Assembly: GCA_934130175.1 (NCBI GenBank)
Contig: CAKOXP010000016.1
Location: forward strand, 1 to 31,280
DNA length: 31,280 nt
Direction: 5' to 3'
Source of the DNA: an uncultured Bacilli bacterium
GTDB taxonomy: Bacteria > Bacillota_I > Bacilli_A > RF39 > UBA660
The notes under the pieces were generated by a model. It was given only the letters and a program-made list of their open reading frames with translations. It made no database searches and was not told the DNA's origin. A program made the translations under genes and the position numbers. Positions 15,295 through 24,189 of this stretch are shown piece by piece (positions within the stretch are counted from its first letter, which is position 1; each line of letters starts with the position of its first letter).

Positions 15295-15840
15295 CTATTT
15301 TTTAACTAAATATGTCTTTTTAGAAATTTCCATTAATGCTTTATCATTATAAGAATCAGTATAAAATTCTTCAACTACAGCATTAGGATATCTTTCTTTA
15401 AAGGCTTTAACTTTATTTTCTCTAAAACATAAAAATTCTAGCTTTCCAGTTTCAATACACATTTCACTACAAATAATATTTTTCGTATTTAATTTATCTT
15501 TTATACCATCAATAAGTATACTTGGAGATGCAGTTATAATAACATCGTCTTCTCTTAATTGTTCTAAATAATCTAACTTTAAGTTTTTAGCATGTGTTTT
15601 CCAAAATTTTTCAATTAAACTTTCCGCATTATCTTTATTATCTATAATTACTTTCGACATTTTACTAGCAAGCTCACATAACTTATCAATTGATAAAAAT
15701 CCTAATTCATACATAAGTGTTGTATATACAACTATAGGTGCATATTTAACTAGTGATTTCTTTTCTTTAACACAAAAAAGAAAAAAGTCAAAAACACTTT
15801 CTCCATCATAAATTGTATTATCAAAATCAAAAACGCGCAT
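15295..15840 (-). CDS. HAD-family phosphatase (subfamily IB type)
   Basis: The 181-residue protein carries motif I FDFDNTI (Asp5 nucleophile, Asp7 acid/base), motif II VIITASPS (Ser/Thr near 103), a Lys in RENKVKAF, and motif IV FYTDSYNDKALM. A mainly helical cap lies between motifs I and II. This is the phosphoserine-phosphatase-like branch of haloacid dehalogenase enzymes, which hydrolyse small phosphomonoesters; the substrate cannot be told from sequence. It appears soluble. GGTGGT precedes the ATG, and the helical-protein gene lies 49 bp upstream on the same strand, so the two may be cotranscribed. Confidence 0.88.
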   Translation of the reverse strand: MRVFDFDNTIYDGESVFDFFLFCVKEKKSLVKYAPIVVYTTLMYELGFLSIDKLCELASKMSKVIIDNKDNAESLIEKFWKTHAKNLKLDYLEQLREDDVIITASPSILIDGIKDKLNTKNIICSEMCIETGKLEFLCFRENKVKAFKERYPNAVVEEFYTDSYNDKALMEISKKTYLVKK

Positions 15841-15889
15841 ATTACCACCTATAACTTTTCATTTACTATATCAGATATATAGAAATAAA

Positions 15890-16327
15890 TCAAATATATT
15901 CTTTTAAATGGTTTATTGTTTTTTCTTGAAATTTCAAGAATTTTTTAGCAATACTTTTTTCATCCTTATCTAATTCTTTATCATACTCTTTTAATTTTTT
16001 CTCTATTTCCAAACTTCCCATTGAAACACCTTGAATTAACATATTTGCAATAGACGAATCACTATTATCTTCTTTTACCTCTTTACTTATTCCCATAGAT
16101 GAACCCATTTTAGCCATAAGAGATGGATCTGATGGTTCTTTATTATTTTCTTTTAATAAGACTTTTGCCTCTTCTTCAAATTGTTGATATTCTTTTAAAA
16201 TTTCTTCAGCATAAGCCTTTATCTTATTATCTTTATCTTTTAATTTATCAAGTAGTTTTTCTATAGTATATGCAGCCATAGCTGAATCATGATGAACTTG
16301 TTCTAATAGTTCTAATTTTTCTTCCAT
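15890..16327 (-). CDS. Small helical-bundle protein, ferritin-like in appearance
   Basis: The 145-residue protein is almost entirely helical and charged, with no signal peptide. It has an N-terminal EQVHHDSAMAAYTIEKLL helix with paired His, a second helix containing EILKEYQQFEEEA, a loop with two Met-Gly elements, a third helix around DSSIANMLIQGVSMG, and a fourth ending LKFQEKTINHLKEYI. Four helices with His/Glu/Asp suggest a ferritin-like or DUF2383-like bundle. I cannot confirm a metal site or a named family. A GGAGG site precedes the ATG. Confidence 0.65.
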   Translation of the reverse strand: MEEKLELLEQVHHDSAMAAYTIEKLLDKLKDKDNKIKAYAEEILKEYQQFEEEAKVLLKENNKEPSDPSLMAKMGSSMGISKEVKEDNSDSSIANMLIQGVSMGSLEIEKKLKEYDKELDKDEKSIAKKFLKFQEKTINHLKEYI

Positions 16328-16556
16328 AATATATCCTCCTAATAATATTATTGACTATTTCTTTTTTTTTATACTCTTTATAATATTTAAAAAATAGCAA
16401 TAAAGAAAAGAAGACTAAGAATATTTACTTGTATGAAGAAAATATATTTTTAATACATTTATTCATGAATATTCTAACGATATAGCATACTACCTATAGT
16501 TATAAGTTTAATCATTTAAAAAACAGAGTTATGTTAGTTAAAGGATTATATAATTA
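16328..16556. other. Intergenic region without recognised genes
   Basis: AT-rich DNA lies between the helical-protein gene and the terminator of the hydrolase gene. It presumably holds the promoter of the helical-protein/HAD unit on minus. I see no ORF and no convincing RNA. Confidence 0.4.
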
Positions 16557-16587
16557 GCAAAATTAAAGAGGGCTATTTCTAGTCCTC
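16557..16587 (-). terminator. Terminator of the ftsE-ftsX-hydrolase operon
   Basis: On minus, GAGGACTA and TAGCCCTC (16568-16587) pair with one mismatch around a GAAA tetraloop, followed by TTTAATTTT. Confidence 0.75.
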
Positions 16588-16647
16588 ATAAATAATAATT
16601 CTATTACAATTAGTTTTTAATATCACTAATATTATCAGATAATCTTT

Positions 16648-17844
16648 TTATCTTGGAATATAATTATCCGGATCAACTAAATGGTTCAAATAATTAAATG
16701 GATTTTTATCTGAGTAATAACCGTAATAACATTCATTTTTTGATGGATAATTCCATCCACATCCTGCTGATAATTCTAAATGAAGATGACATCCCGTAGA
16801 ATATCCAGTTGAACCAACATAAGCTATAACTTGACCTTTTGAAACTCTTTGTTTTTGACTTACCGGTATATTTGATAAAACATGAGCGTATTGTGAATAT
16901 AATCCATTTCCATGGTCAATCATTACCATATATGCTCCATATTTATCGCGATTATTTCCAGTATAGAATACAGTACCATCAGCTATAGCATAAATTGGCG
17001 TTCCACAACCAACACTGATATCCCATCCTTTATGACCTGAACCAGTATTAGGATTATATGAAAAACCTCTATTAAATCTTCCACCATTAATAGGATAAAT
17101 ATAGCTTCCTGGTCCAACATTTTTATTACCTGAACTAGAATTAACTTGCTTCGAAACAGCACACGTAACTCCTATTACATCATTTGACTTACATCCCTTA
17201 TTTTTATAATAATTGACTAAAGTTTGATATTGAGCAATTTGATCTTTTGTTGAAGGTAAGGTTCCTTCTGTTTTTTCAATGTCTTGCTCTATTCTTGCTT
17301 TTTCTGATTCTAGTTTACTTTTCAAATCTGATAACTCTTGATTTTTTTTAGCAAGTTCTGCTTTTTTTACTTTATTTTGACTTATTAATTCATTGAGTTC
17401 TTTAACAACTTTTTGATTATATTCAGTTAATTGTTCAACAACTGATATCCTATAAATCATATCAGTAACACTTTCTGCTTCAAAAATATACTCCAAATAA
17501 GTGTTACCACTTCTGATTATTTGAAAATATTTCATTATTTTTTTACTTTGTTCTTTTTTATTTTCAATTTCTTTATTACTTTTATCTATTTCATCTTCTA
17601 AACTTTTAATCTCATCTTCTGCTGTCTTAATTTGTGATTCAATATTTGCAATATTCTTTTTTACCTGTTCTACTTCCTCTTTACTTTTAGCAATTTTATT
17701 TTGCTTATCTTGATATTCTTTAGTATATTTTGCAACCTTATCTTCATATTCTTTCAAAGTAATTGCAAATGTATTCTTTGGTAGTGCTACTAAAGAAATT
17801 ACTAAAGTCAAAAGAAGATATTTTGTTAAATTTTTCTTCATCAT
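16648..17844 (-). CDS. FtsEX-linked M23 murein hydrolase (EnvC/CwlO-like architecture)
   Basis: The 398-residue protein has a signal peptide (about 1-27, ending NTFA), a long coiled coil (about 30-200), a short loop with two Cys, and a C-terminal M23/LytM domain (about 245-398). The zinc ligands are present: H271 and D275 in GHKGWD, and H353 and H355 in HLHLE; H321 lies in YAHV. It should therefore be an active endopeptidase, not a degenerate EnvC-type activator. The ATG overlaps the ftsX stop (ATGA), which fits FtsEX controlling the enzyme through its coiled coil, as known for EnvC, PcsB and CwlO. In Bacillus the partner has a NlpC/P60 domain instead. Confidence 0.9.
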   Translation of the reverse strand: MMKKNLTKYLLLTLVISLVALPKNTFAITLKEYEDKVAKYTKEYQDKQNKIAKSKEEVEQVKKNIANIESQIKTAEDEIKSLEDEIDKSNKEIENKKEQSKKIMKYFQIIRSGNTYLEYIFEAESVTDMIYRISVVEQLTEYNQKVVKELNELISQNKVKKAELAKKNQELSDLKSKLESEKARIEQDIEKTEGTLPSTKDQIAQYQTLVNYYKNKGCKSNDVIGVTCAVSKQVNSSSGNKNVGPGSYIYPINGGRFNRGFSYNPNTGSGHKGWDISVGCGTPIYAIADGTVFYTGNNRDKYGAYMVMIDHGNGLYSQYAHVLSNIPVSQKQRVSKGQVIAYVGSTGYSTGCHLHLELSAGCGWNYPSKNECYYGYYSDKNPFNYLNHLVDPDNYIPR

Positions 17845-18743
17845 ATTTTTAGATATTTCCTTACAGCACTTGCACTACCTACCATACCAACTATAATACC
17901 TATTATTACAACAAGGCCTGATGCTTGATAAATAAATGGTTCTGGTTCTATTAATCTAATTAATTTACTAAATAAATACCCATCGAAATGTTTGTAGAAA
18001 GCTAAGTAACCAAATGTAGTTAGAATTACCGGTATTATAGAACCAATTAATCCTAAAAACATACCTTCTACAATGAACGGAGTTTTTATAGAAAAGTTAC
18101 TAGCTCCAACTAATCTCATAATCGATATTTCTCTTTTTCTTGAGAATATTGTTAACTTAATTGTATTAATAATTAAGAATACTGTAACTACAACCAAAGC
18201 AATAACTACACCGTAAGCAACTTTTTCAATTGAAGAAAAGGCATTTACTAATTTATCAACCATACCTTCTCCATATCTTACTAAAGATACTTGTTCCATA
18301 TTTTTTAACTTTTTCGCTGTATGAGAAATTTCAGTAGCATCTTTTACTTTGATTTTAAAGGTATCTTTTAAAGGGTTATCTTCCTTACTCCATTCAGACA
18401 TAACAGAATTAAAAGCATCTGATTCCTTAGACATTTCTTCTTTGATTGATTCTCTTCCTTGAAATTCAACTGACTCAACATTCGCCATATTTTTTATTTC
18501 TGTAGTTAGACTTTCTATATCCTTTTCTTCTACATCTGATTTAAGAAACGCCACTATTGTTAAATCACTTTCTATTTCTTTAGCAAAGTTCTCTACATTA
18601 AAAGAGGCAATTATTGATACTGCTACTATAACTAAGGTAATTGTAATACAAGAAATAGAAGCAAGCGACAAACTAAAGTTTCTAAATACACTTTTGAAAG
18701 CATCTCTAATACTTCTTCCAAGCATTCTAAATATCTTCATCAT
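17841..18743 (-). CDS. ftsX: Cell division ABC-type permease FtsX
   Basis: The 300-residue protein shows the FtsX plan: a cytosolic amphipathic start, TM1 (about 24-48), a large extracellular domain (about 50-170) that binds the murein hydrolase, and three C-terminal membrane segments (about 175-197, 222-248, 272-293). The conserved SRKREISIMRLVGAS loop follows TM2. It forms a complex with FtsE and transmits ATP-driven motion to the hydrolase encoded next. Its start overlaps the end of ftsE by 17 bp, with a GGGGAA site inside ftsE, and its stop overlaps the hydrolase start, so expression is coupled. Confidence 0.95.
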   Translation of the reverse strand: MMKIFRMLGRSIRDAFKSVFRNFSLSLASISCITITLVIVAVSIIASFNVENFAKEIESDLTIVAFLKSDVEEKDIESLTTEIKNMANVESVEFQGRESIKEEMSKESDAFNSVMSEWSKEDNPLKDTFKIKVKDATEISHTAKKLKNMEQVSLVRYGEGMVDKLVNAFSSIEKVAYGVVIALVVVTVFLIINTIKLTIFSRKREISIMRLVGASNFSIKTPFIVEGMFLGLIGSIIPVILTTFGYLAFYKHFDGYLFSKLIRLIEPEPFIYQASGLVVIIGIIVGMVGSASAVRKYLKI

Positions 18744-19422
18744 AAGTTCCCCTTTCTTTTATACTTGTAATTCTACCATCTTTTAGGGTAATAACATCTT
18801 TTTTCATTTTATTAACAATATCTTTATCATGAGTAACCATTAGAATAGTAGTTCCCTTTTTCTCATTGATATTTTCCAAAACTTTCATAATTTCCATACT
18901 CATATCAGGATCTAAGTTTCCTGTAGGTTCATCACATAAAAGTAGTTTCGGATTGTTAACAATCGCACGAGCAATTGAAACTCTTTGTTGTTCTCCACCT
19001 GATAGTTGATCTGGATAGTTATGTACCTTATTTTTTAAACCAACAAGTTCAATAGCTTTTAATGTCTTTTGTCTTGTTTCTTGTTTAGTAGCACCAATAA
19101 CTTCCATAGCAAAGGCTACATTTTCATATACTGTTAATTTAGGTAATAACCTATAATCTTGGAATACAATTCCTAGCTTTCTTCTTAGTTTATATACTTT
19201 TTTATCTCTAAGTTTTGCTACATTAACTCCACCTACTACAATTTGTCCCTTAGTAGGTTTTTCTTCACGATAAAGCATCTTTATAAAAGTACTTTTACCT
19301 GAACCAGATCCACCAATTACAAAGGTAAACGAACCCTTTTTTAAAGAAAGAGTCATATCATATATAGCTGTAACACCATTTTTATATTTTTTATTGACAT
19401 TCTTAAGTCTAATTAAGTCCAT
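18727..19422 (-). CDS. ftsE: Cell division ATP-binding protein FtsE
   Basis: This 231-residue ABC ATPase has Walker A GGSGSGKST (37-45), Q-loop Q88, signature LSGGEQQR (140-147), Walker B LLLCDEP (160-166) and H-loop His198. The length is typical of FtsE. It pairs with FtsX to regulate peptidoglycan hydrolysis at division or elongation sites. GGAGG precedes the ATG. The promoter lies in the T run of the terminator just upstream, so the operon is separate from the yitT/prfB genes. Confidence 0.95.
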   Translation of the reverse strand: MDLIRLKNVNKKYKNGVTAIYDMTLSLKKGSFTFVIGGSGSGKSTFIKMLYREEKPTKGQIVVGGVNVAKLRDKKVYKLRRKLGIVFQDYRLLPKLTVYENVAFAMEVIGATKQETRQKTLKAIELVGLKNKVHNYPDQLSGGEQQRVSIARAIVNNPKLLLCDEPTGNLDPDMSMEIMKVLENINEKKGTTILMVTHDKDIVNKMKKDVITLKDGRITSIKERGTYDEDI

Positions 19423-19446
19423 ATCTTTAACCTCCTTAGTATGACA

Positions 19447-19473
19447 ATTATATCACAATTTTCGACATAACAA
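19447..19473 (-). promoter_or_regulatory. ftsE operon promoter
   Basis: Minus strand TTGTTA (19468-19473), 15 nt, TATAAT (19447-19452) with TGa directly before it, an extended -10 that offsets the short spacer. Confidence 0.6.
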
Positions 19474-19500
19474 AAGAAGAAAGCATTATTTCTTTCTTCC
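19468..19500 (-). terminator. Terminator of the prfB-yitT-yitT operon
   Basis: GAAGAAAG (19476-19483) and CTTTCTTC (19492-19499) form a perfect 8-bp stem. On minus it is followed by TTTTGTTATG, and it lies directly after the stop of the second yitT. Confidence 0.8.
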
Positions 19501-19501
19501 T

Positions 19502-20395
19502 TTATCTTCCTCCTTCGACTTGATATGCATCACACGCTAAGAAGAAGGCTTTACTATCTATTTCTTTAATACCTTCTGTTACTACAAAATATTCTTTTGA
19601 GGGAACTACTGTTAATAAAACCATTCTTTTCTTTTCTAAAAATCCACCTTTAACATTGAACATTGTAACATTATGATGAAGATTATCAATAATATACTTT
19701 CTTATTTCTTCATATTCTTCTGTTATTATATAAAAAGCTTTATTCTTAGATACTCCTAGAATTACTCTATCTAACATAAAACTATTTATATAAAGAATTA
19801 TTAAGGCATACATTACCATTGTAAACCCAAAGAAAAATCCACCTATTAAAACTATAATTCCATTAATTATAAAGTTGCTTTTTGATATTGGAATTTTAAA
19901 CTCTTTATAAAGTATTTGACTTATTATGGGAAGACCACAATTACTAAAACCTGTTTTATACATTAAACCATTACTAAAGCCACCAACTACTCCAATAAAA
20001 ATTGAAATAAGAAGCAAATCATCTGGTTTAAAGTCTAGATGTAAAGATATATTAGAAGTTAATTGAACAAATAATGGATATAGGAAGGCAGCAACGATTG
20101 TTCCTGCTGCATGAGCTTTTCCTAAATACATGTAACTAAATAGTAATAAAATTAATGATACGACAAGCATTACTATTGATGGAGAAAAGTCATAGATGTT
20201 TTTTAAGATAATTGAAATTCCATTTATTCCACCAGTTACAATATTAGTTGGAACAATCAATAAATTGAAAACACAAGCTGAAATAAACATAGATATAAGT
20301 AACATAATATATCTTTTCAAAAGATGATGGGTATTAACTTTTTTTAGAATATCTTCAGGTAAAAGAGCTAATTCTTCTTTATTAAAAAGATGCAA
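19502..20395 (-). CDS. YitT-family membrane protein (second copy)
   Basis: This is a YitT family protein of unknown transport or structural role, with about five or six membrane segments in the first two thirds (FNLLIVPTNIVTGGINGISIIL, VGGFSNGLMYKTGFSNCGLPI) and a C-terminal cytosolic DUF2179 domain (FYIITEEYEEIRKYI, HHNVTMFNVKGGFLEKKRMVL). I favour TTG 20395 as start (297 residues), because GGAGGTGAG, which is also the last codons of the upstream copy, sits at the correct distance. An in-frame ATG at 20419 would lie inside the upstream gene with a weak site. It is clearly paralogous to the upstream gene. Confidence 0.85.
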   Translation of the reverse strand: MHLFNKEELALLPEDILKKVNTHHLLKRYIMLLISMFISACVFNLLIVPTNIVTGGINGISIILKNIYDFSPSIVMLVVSLILLLFSYMYLGKAHAAGTIVAAFLYPLFVQLTSNISLHLDFKPDDLLLISIFIGVVGGFSNGLMYKTGFSNCGLPIISQILYKEFKIPISKSNFIINGIIVLIGGFFFGFTMVMYALIILYINSFMLDRVILGVSKNKAFYIITEEYEEIRKYIIDNLHHNVTMFNVKGGFLEKKRMVLLTVVPSKEYFVVTEGIKEIDSKAFFLACDAYQVEGGR

Positions 20396-20396
20396 A

Positions 20397-21278
20397 TTAC
20401 TCACCTCCAAATACTTCATAGGAATCAGTTACAACAAAGAAAGCATCTTTATCTATTTCATGAATTCCTTCTTTTAGACGAAAGTAATCTTTTGTTGGTA
20501 AAACACACATTAAGACATGTTGTCTTTCTTTTTTATATCCACCTTTTGCTTGAAAAACAGTAACTCCATGATTTAAGTATTTTATAATATATTCTTTTAC
20601 TTTTTCTTCTTCATCAGTTATTATATAGAAAGCTTTACTATCTGATACTCCTAAAATAACTCGATCAGACATATAACTTATTAAGTAAAGAATTACTATA
20701 GAATACATTAAATTATTAATACCAAAAACAACTCCTGATAACACAACTATTGTTCCATCACAAATTAGCATACTTTTTCCCATACTTATTTTAAAATACT
20801 TAGATATTATTTGATTTAAGATATCGGTACCACCAGTAGTAAAACCAGCTTTAAAGTTTATACCTGCTCCAAAACCATAGACAACTCCAGCAAAAAGAGC
20901 TGAAAGTAGGACTTGTGAATTATCTATTTTTAAATATAAATTTATATCTGAAGTTAGACTAACTAATATTGGAAATAAAAAACTACCTAAAATTGAAGCT
21001 TTAGTCTTCTCTTTTCCGAGTAAGAAATAACTAAGGACTAATAAAATGATATTTACAATTAATATAAACAAAGATTTATCTATTCCAAAAAGGTGATTCA
21101 AAATAATGGCTGCTCCTGAAACACCACCTGGTACTAAATCATTTGGTGATAAAAAAAGGTTAAAGCAAATAGCTAGGATACTACATCCTACAAAGAATTC
21201 CAAATATCTTTTTAATTTCGACTTGCTTTTTATTCTTTTTTCAATAGGATCAAGCCTTTTATTTTGAAAAAATTTCAT
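20397..21278 (-). CDS. YitT-family membrane protein (first copy)
   Basis: The 293-residue protein is a paralogue of the gene after it. It has the same membrane region with NDLVPGGVSGAAIIL and FGAGINFKAGFTTGGTDILNQII, and the same C-terminal DUF2179 domain (FYIITDEEEKVKEYI, NHGVTVFQAKGGYKKERQHVL). The ATG directly follows the prfB stop codon with no gap, and an AGAGGTG site lies within the end of prfB, so it is cotranslated with prfB. The adjacent pair probably arose by tandem duplication and may form a heteromer. Confidence 0.88.
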   Translation of the reverse strand: MKFFQNKRLDPIEKRIKSKSKLKRYLEFFVGCSILAICFNLFLSPNDLVPGGVSGAAIILNHLFGIDKSLFILIVNIILLVLSYFLLGKEKTKASILGSFLFPILVSLTSDINLYLKIDNSQVLLSALFAGVVYGFGAGINFKAGFTTGGTDILNQIISKYFKISMGKSMLICDGTIVVLSGVVFGINNLMYSIVILYLISYMSDRVILGVSDSKAFYIITDEEEKVKEYIIKYLNHGVTVFQAKGGYKKERQHVLMCVLPTKDYFRLKEGIHEIDKDAFFVVTDSYEVFGGE

Positions 21279-22377
21279 TTAAACACCTCTTTCTAAATTA
21301 CTTTGTATAAATAGATCAATATCTCCATCTAATACCTTGGAAACATTACTTGTTTCTACATTAGTTCTATGATCTTTTACCATTGAATAGGGATGCATAA
21401 CATAACTTCTAATTTGAGAACCAAATTCAATATTTTGTTGTCCTCCTTTAATTGTAGCTAACTCTTGTTGTTGTTTTTCTTCTTCTAATAAGAATAATTT
21501 CGTTTTTAGTACTTGTAAAGCATGCTCTTTATTTTGAATTTGACTTCTTTCATTTTGACAAGTAACTACTATTTTGGAAGGAAGATGGGTAATTCTTACT
21601 GCTGAATCTGTTGTATTTACTCCCTGTCCTCCTGCTCCTGTTGATCTATAAACATCTATCTTTAAATCTTTTTCATCTATAGTAACATCGATATCTTTCT
21701 TTATATCTGGTGTTACTTCGACAGAAGCGAAAGATGTATGTCTTCTATTATTAGAATCAAATGGTGATAATCTAACTAAACGATGAACACCTTTTTCATT
21801 TTTCAAATATCCATAGGCGTTTGTTCCCTTTATTAACATAGAAACACTTTTAATACCTGCTTCTTCTCCATCTTGGTAATCAAGAACTTCTACTTTATAG
21901 TCTTTCCTTTCTGCATATCTTCTATACATACGATATAACATCAATGCCCAATCACAAGATTCTGTTCCTCCTGCTCCTGGATGAATCTCTAAAATGCAAT
22001 TTTCTCCATCATACTTTCCACTTAGTAATAAATTTAAGCTGACTTCTGATATTTTTTTTTCAATTAGAGGAATTTCTTTTTCGATTACTGATAAAACCTC
22101 ATTGTCTTCTTCTATTTCTAATAACTCAAGTAGTTCTAAGTTTGAGTTTATTTTTGATTTTAATTCTTCTAGAGGTTCTACTATCTGTTTTAATTTATTA
22201 ATTTCATCTATTATTTCAGAAGATATATCTTTATTATTCCAAAAACCATCTTCCATAGTTTTTTCTTCTAATTGTTTTATTTGTTTTATTTTTTCACAGC
22301 AGTCAAAGTGACCTCCATAAATCATTTACTTTTTTTAAACTGTTTGTTAGTATTTTTTCTATTTTCTCATTTGTCAT
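21279..22377 (-). CDS. prfB: Peptide chain release factor 2, with programmed +1 frameshift
   Basis: RF2 releases proteins at UAA and UGA. The gene starts at ATG 22377 with a GGACGGGA site and reads 24 codons ending TTA TGG AGG TCA CTT, followed by an in-frame TGA (22303-22305). A +1 shift on CTTTGAC continues as Asp-Cys-Cys to 21279, giving 365 residues. Decoding motifs are SPF (204-206) and the catalytic GGQ in TGAGGQGVN (249-251), at almost the E. coli positions. The shift lets RF2 limit its own synthesis. It leads an operon with two yitT genes, and ftsE-ftsX lie further downstream as in other Firmicutes. Confidence 0.96.
22302..22316 (-). promoter_or_regulatory. Programmed +1 frameshift site in prfB
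   Basis: On minus, internal Shine-Dalgarno GGAGG (22312-22316), three bases, then CTT (22306-22308) and TGA followed by C. This matches the canonical prfB arrangement (AGGGGG-TAT-CTT-TGA-C) in element order and spacing. Confidence 0.93.
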
Positions 22378-22453
22378 ATTATCCCGTCCTTTTAATTATT
22401 ATAAGTATTATACCTAAAATATCTTAATCAATAAATAAAATAAATTACTTTTT

Positions 22454-22483
22454 TTGTATATTTGGCATTTTCTTACATATTAT
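22454..22483 (+). promoter_or_regulatory. Candidate promoter of the small orphan RNA
   Basis: TTGTAT (22454-22459), 18 nt, TATTAT (22478-22483), placing the start near the GGGGA at 22490. Confidence 0.45.
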
Positions 22484-22489
22484 ATTAGT

Positions 22490-22564
22490 GGGGAGGGTTC
22501 ACGAAGTTATGTGAAGATCCCCTGTATATAGATTGGTACTTAGAACTATCTAGGTACCTTTTTT
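22490..22564 (+). ncRNA. Candidate small RNA of about 75 nt with two hairpins
   Basis: Hairpin 1 pairs GGGGA (22490-22494) with TCCCC (22518-22522) and, inside it, TTCAC (22498-22502) with GTGAA (22511-22515), leaving an internal GGG/GA loop. Hairpin 2 (22535-22558) is a rho-independent terminator. There is no ORF. The only downstream gene is convergent, so it is not a leader or riboswitch for a neighbour. GAT TGG/ATCTA bases offer a weaker alternative pairing between the hairpins. It does not match SRP RNA, 6S or the fluoride, preQ1 or guanidine riboswitches as I know them. Confidence 0.55.
22535..22564 (+). terminator. Terminator of the small orphan RNA
   Basis: GGTACTTAGA (22535-22544), loop ACTA, TCTAGGTACC (22549-22558), then TTTTTT. 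The stem is 10 bp with one G-U pair. There is no T run on minus, so it acts on plus only. Confidence 0.85.
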
Positions 22565-23189
22565 AATTTTTAATTTTAACTCCAAACATTCCAACAATAC
22601 TTGACGCTTGAAAAGTATTTATAATAATTCCATTTAAAGATTTAGAATCAAACATAATTCCATTAATGTCACAATTAGAAAAATCTATACCTTTCAAATC
22701 TGTCATTATAAATTCAGCATTCATAAATTTTACTTTATCAAAATCTATGTTTTTTAATTTTGATTCTGAAAATGATGATTCACTAAAATCACAATCTATT
22801 ATTTTTAAATTTTCTATTTTACTAGCTGCCAAATTGATATATTTACAACTACACTCACAAAACTCAATATTATTTAGACTACTGTCAATAAAACTTGTAC
22901 CTAGTAGTTTACAATTATTAAAAGTAACTCTACTTATAAATTGCTTATCAAAGTTTTTGTTTGATAAATCACAATTTCTAAAAACAACATCAATTAAATC
23001 TACATTTTCTAGTTTTATATTACTAAAATCAATATTTTCAAATATACAACTATCAAAAGTAGTGGAATCTACTATAATATTCTTATTTATATTATTAGCA
23101 TAAATACCATTATTAAATTCATTTGTAGAAAAACTTTCTAAAATTTCTTTAGGAATGCATTTTTCTACTTTTGGAGAGCTAAATTTCAT
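22563..23189 (-). CDS. Pentapeptide-repeat protein
   Basis: ATG 23189 has a GGGTGAT site; an in-frame GTG at 23204 is part of that site. The 208-residue protein consists from about residue 40 to 190 of five-residue repeats of the A(D/N)LxX/F type (FENIDFSNIKLENVDLIDVV, FRNCDLSNKNF, FMNAEFIMTDLKGIDFSNCD). These should fold as a right-handed quadrilateral beta-helix. Many Cys occupy repeat positions. No signal peptide is present. Some family members protect DNA gyrase, but nothing here identifies a target. Its promoter appears vegetative (TGcTATAAT near 23228-23236). Confidence 0.85.
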   Translation of the reverse strand: MKFSSPKVEKCIPKEILESFSTNEFNNGIYANNINKNIIVDSTTFDSCIFENIDFSNIKLENVDLIDVVFRNCDLSNKNFDKQFISRVTFNNCKLLGTSFIDSSLNNIEFCECSCKYINLAASKIENLKIIDCDFSESSFSESKLKNIDFDKVKFMNAEFIMTDLKGIDFSNCDINGIMFDSKSLNGIIINTFQASSIVGMFGVKIKN

Positions 23190-23306
23190 AATATTATCAC
23201 CCACAATTATTATATTTCTTTATTATTATAGCATATCAAGATAAAATATTTTTAGTTTATGTTATTAATTTTAATTTTGTATGATAAAATTAAAGAAGGT
23301 GATACT

Positions 23307-24005
23307 ATGTATTTTTTAATTGGAGTAATAATCTTTATTTTATTTATAATATTTTGTTACTTATATATTAAATTCAAAATTAAAAATGTTCTTGGAAAAC
23401 ATGGATTTAATGGAATGAGTCTAAAAGATATAATTGAAGAAGCTAGACTTGAAGATCAAGAAGTTCCTAAATCACTTTCTAGTATGGATAGTATTTATTT
23501 AGAACAAATAAAAAAAGATTTTATTGATATAAATATAAATGAATTGAAAAGAGAAGCTGAAAAAGTAATACTTGATAGTTATAAAGCAATTGAAACAAAG
23601 GATTCTAGCAAGTTTAGTGGAAAAATAAAAAGTTTTATAGATAAAATGATTAGTGATTATAAAGATGAAGAAGTTAGATTCAAAAATTTTAAAATTCACA
23701 ATACTGTTGTAGCTAGATACAAAAAAGAAGGTGGTGTTGCGACTATATACTTTTCTTCTAGTTATGAATATTTTCTTGAAAGAAATGGTAAAAGTATCAA
23801 AACTCAAGATCGTGCACGAACTGAATTTATCTATATTTATGATGAGAAAAAGCTTAGTAAAGATATTAAGGCTATTGGTTTACATTGTCCAAATTGCGGA
23901 AGTCCTATAACTAGCTTAGGTGAAAAAAGTTGTTCCTATTGTGGTACTGCAGTAAAAGAACTTATTAAAAAAATATTTGTTTGCAATGACATTGTTAGAT
24001 ATTAA
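23307..24005 (+). CDS. Membrane-anchored TIM44-like protein with C-terminal zinc ribbon
   Basis: I chose ATG 23307, preceded by GAAGGTG, over an in-frame ATG at 23259, giving 232 residues. An N-terminal membrane segment (about 1-22) is followed by a charged linker. A TIM44/NTF2-like domain follows (about 70-185, including DSSKFSGKIKSFIDKMISDY and VARYKKEGGVATIYFSSSYEYF), then a zinc ribbon with CPNCG and CSYCG (about 194-215). Bacterial proteins of this build are common in Firmicutes, and their function is not established. It is a single-gene unit, divergent from the pentapeptide-repeat gene. Confidence 0.8.
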   Translation: MYFLIGVIIFILFIIFCYLYIKFKIKNVLGKHGFNGMSLKDIIEEARLEDQEVPKSLSSMDSIYLEQIKKDFIDININELKREAEKVILDSYKAIETKDSSKFSGKIKSFIDKMISDYKDEEVRFKNFKIHNTVVARYKKEGGVATIYFSSSYEYFLERNGKSIKTQDRARTEFIYIYDEKKLSKDIKAIGLHCPNCGSPITSLGEKSCSYCGTAVKELIKKIFVCNDIVRY

Positions 24006-24189
24006 AAATATAAAATAATAGCATAAATATTGTTAGTTTTGGAAAATCATTAATAAAACAAACAAAAAATTAATATTTATAAATGATGATAAAGGGTTAT
24101 TGTTCTTAAATAAATAAAATTCAGACTATATATATAAAAGAATAGATAATCCTTTTACTTTATTCAGCAAGTTTTATTTATAATTATTA

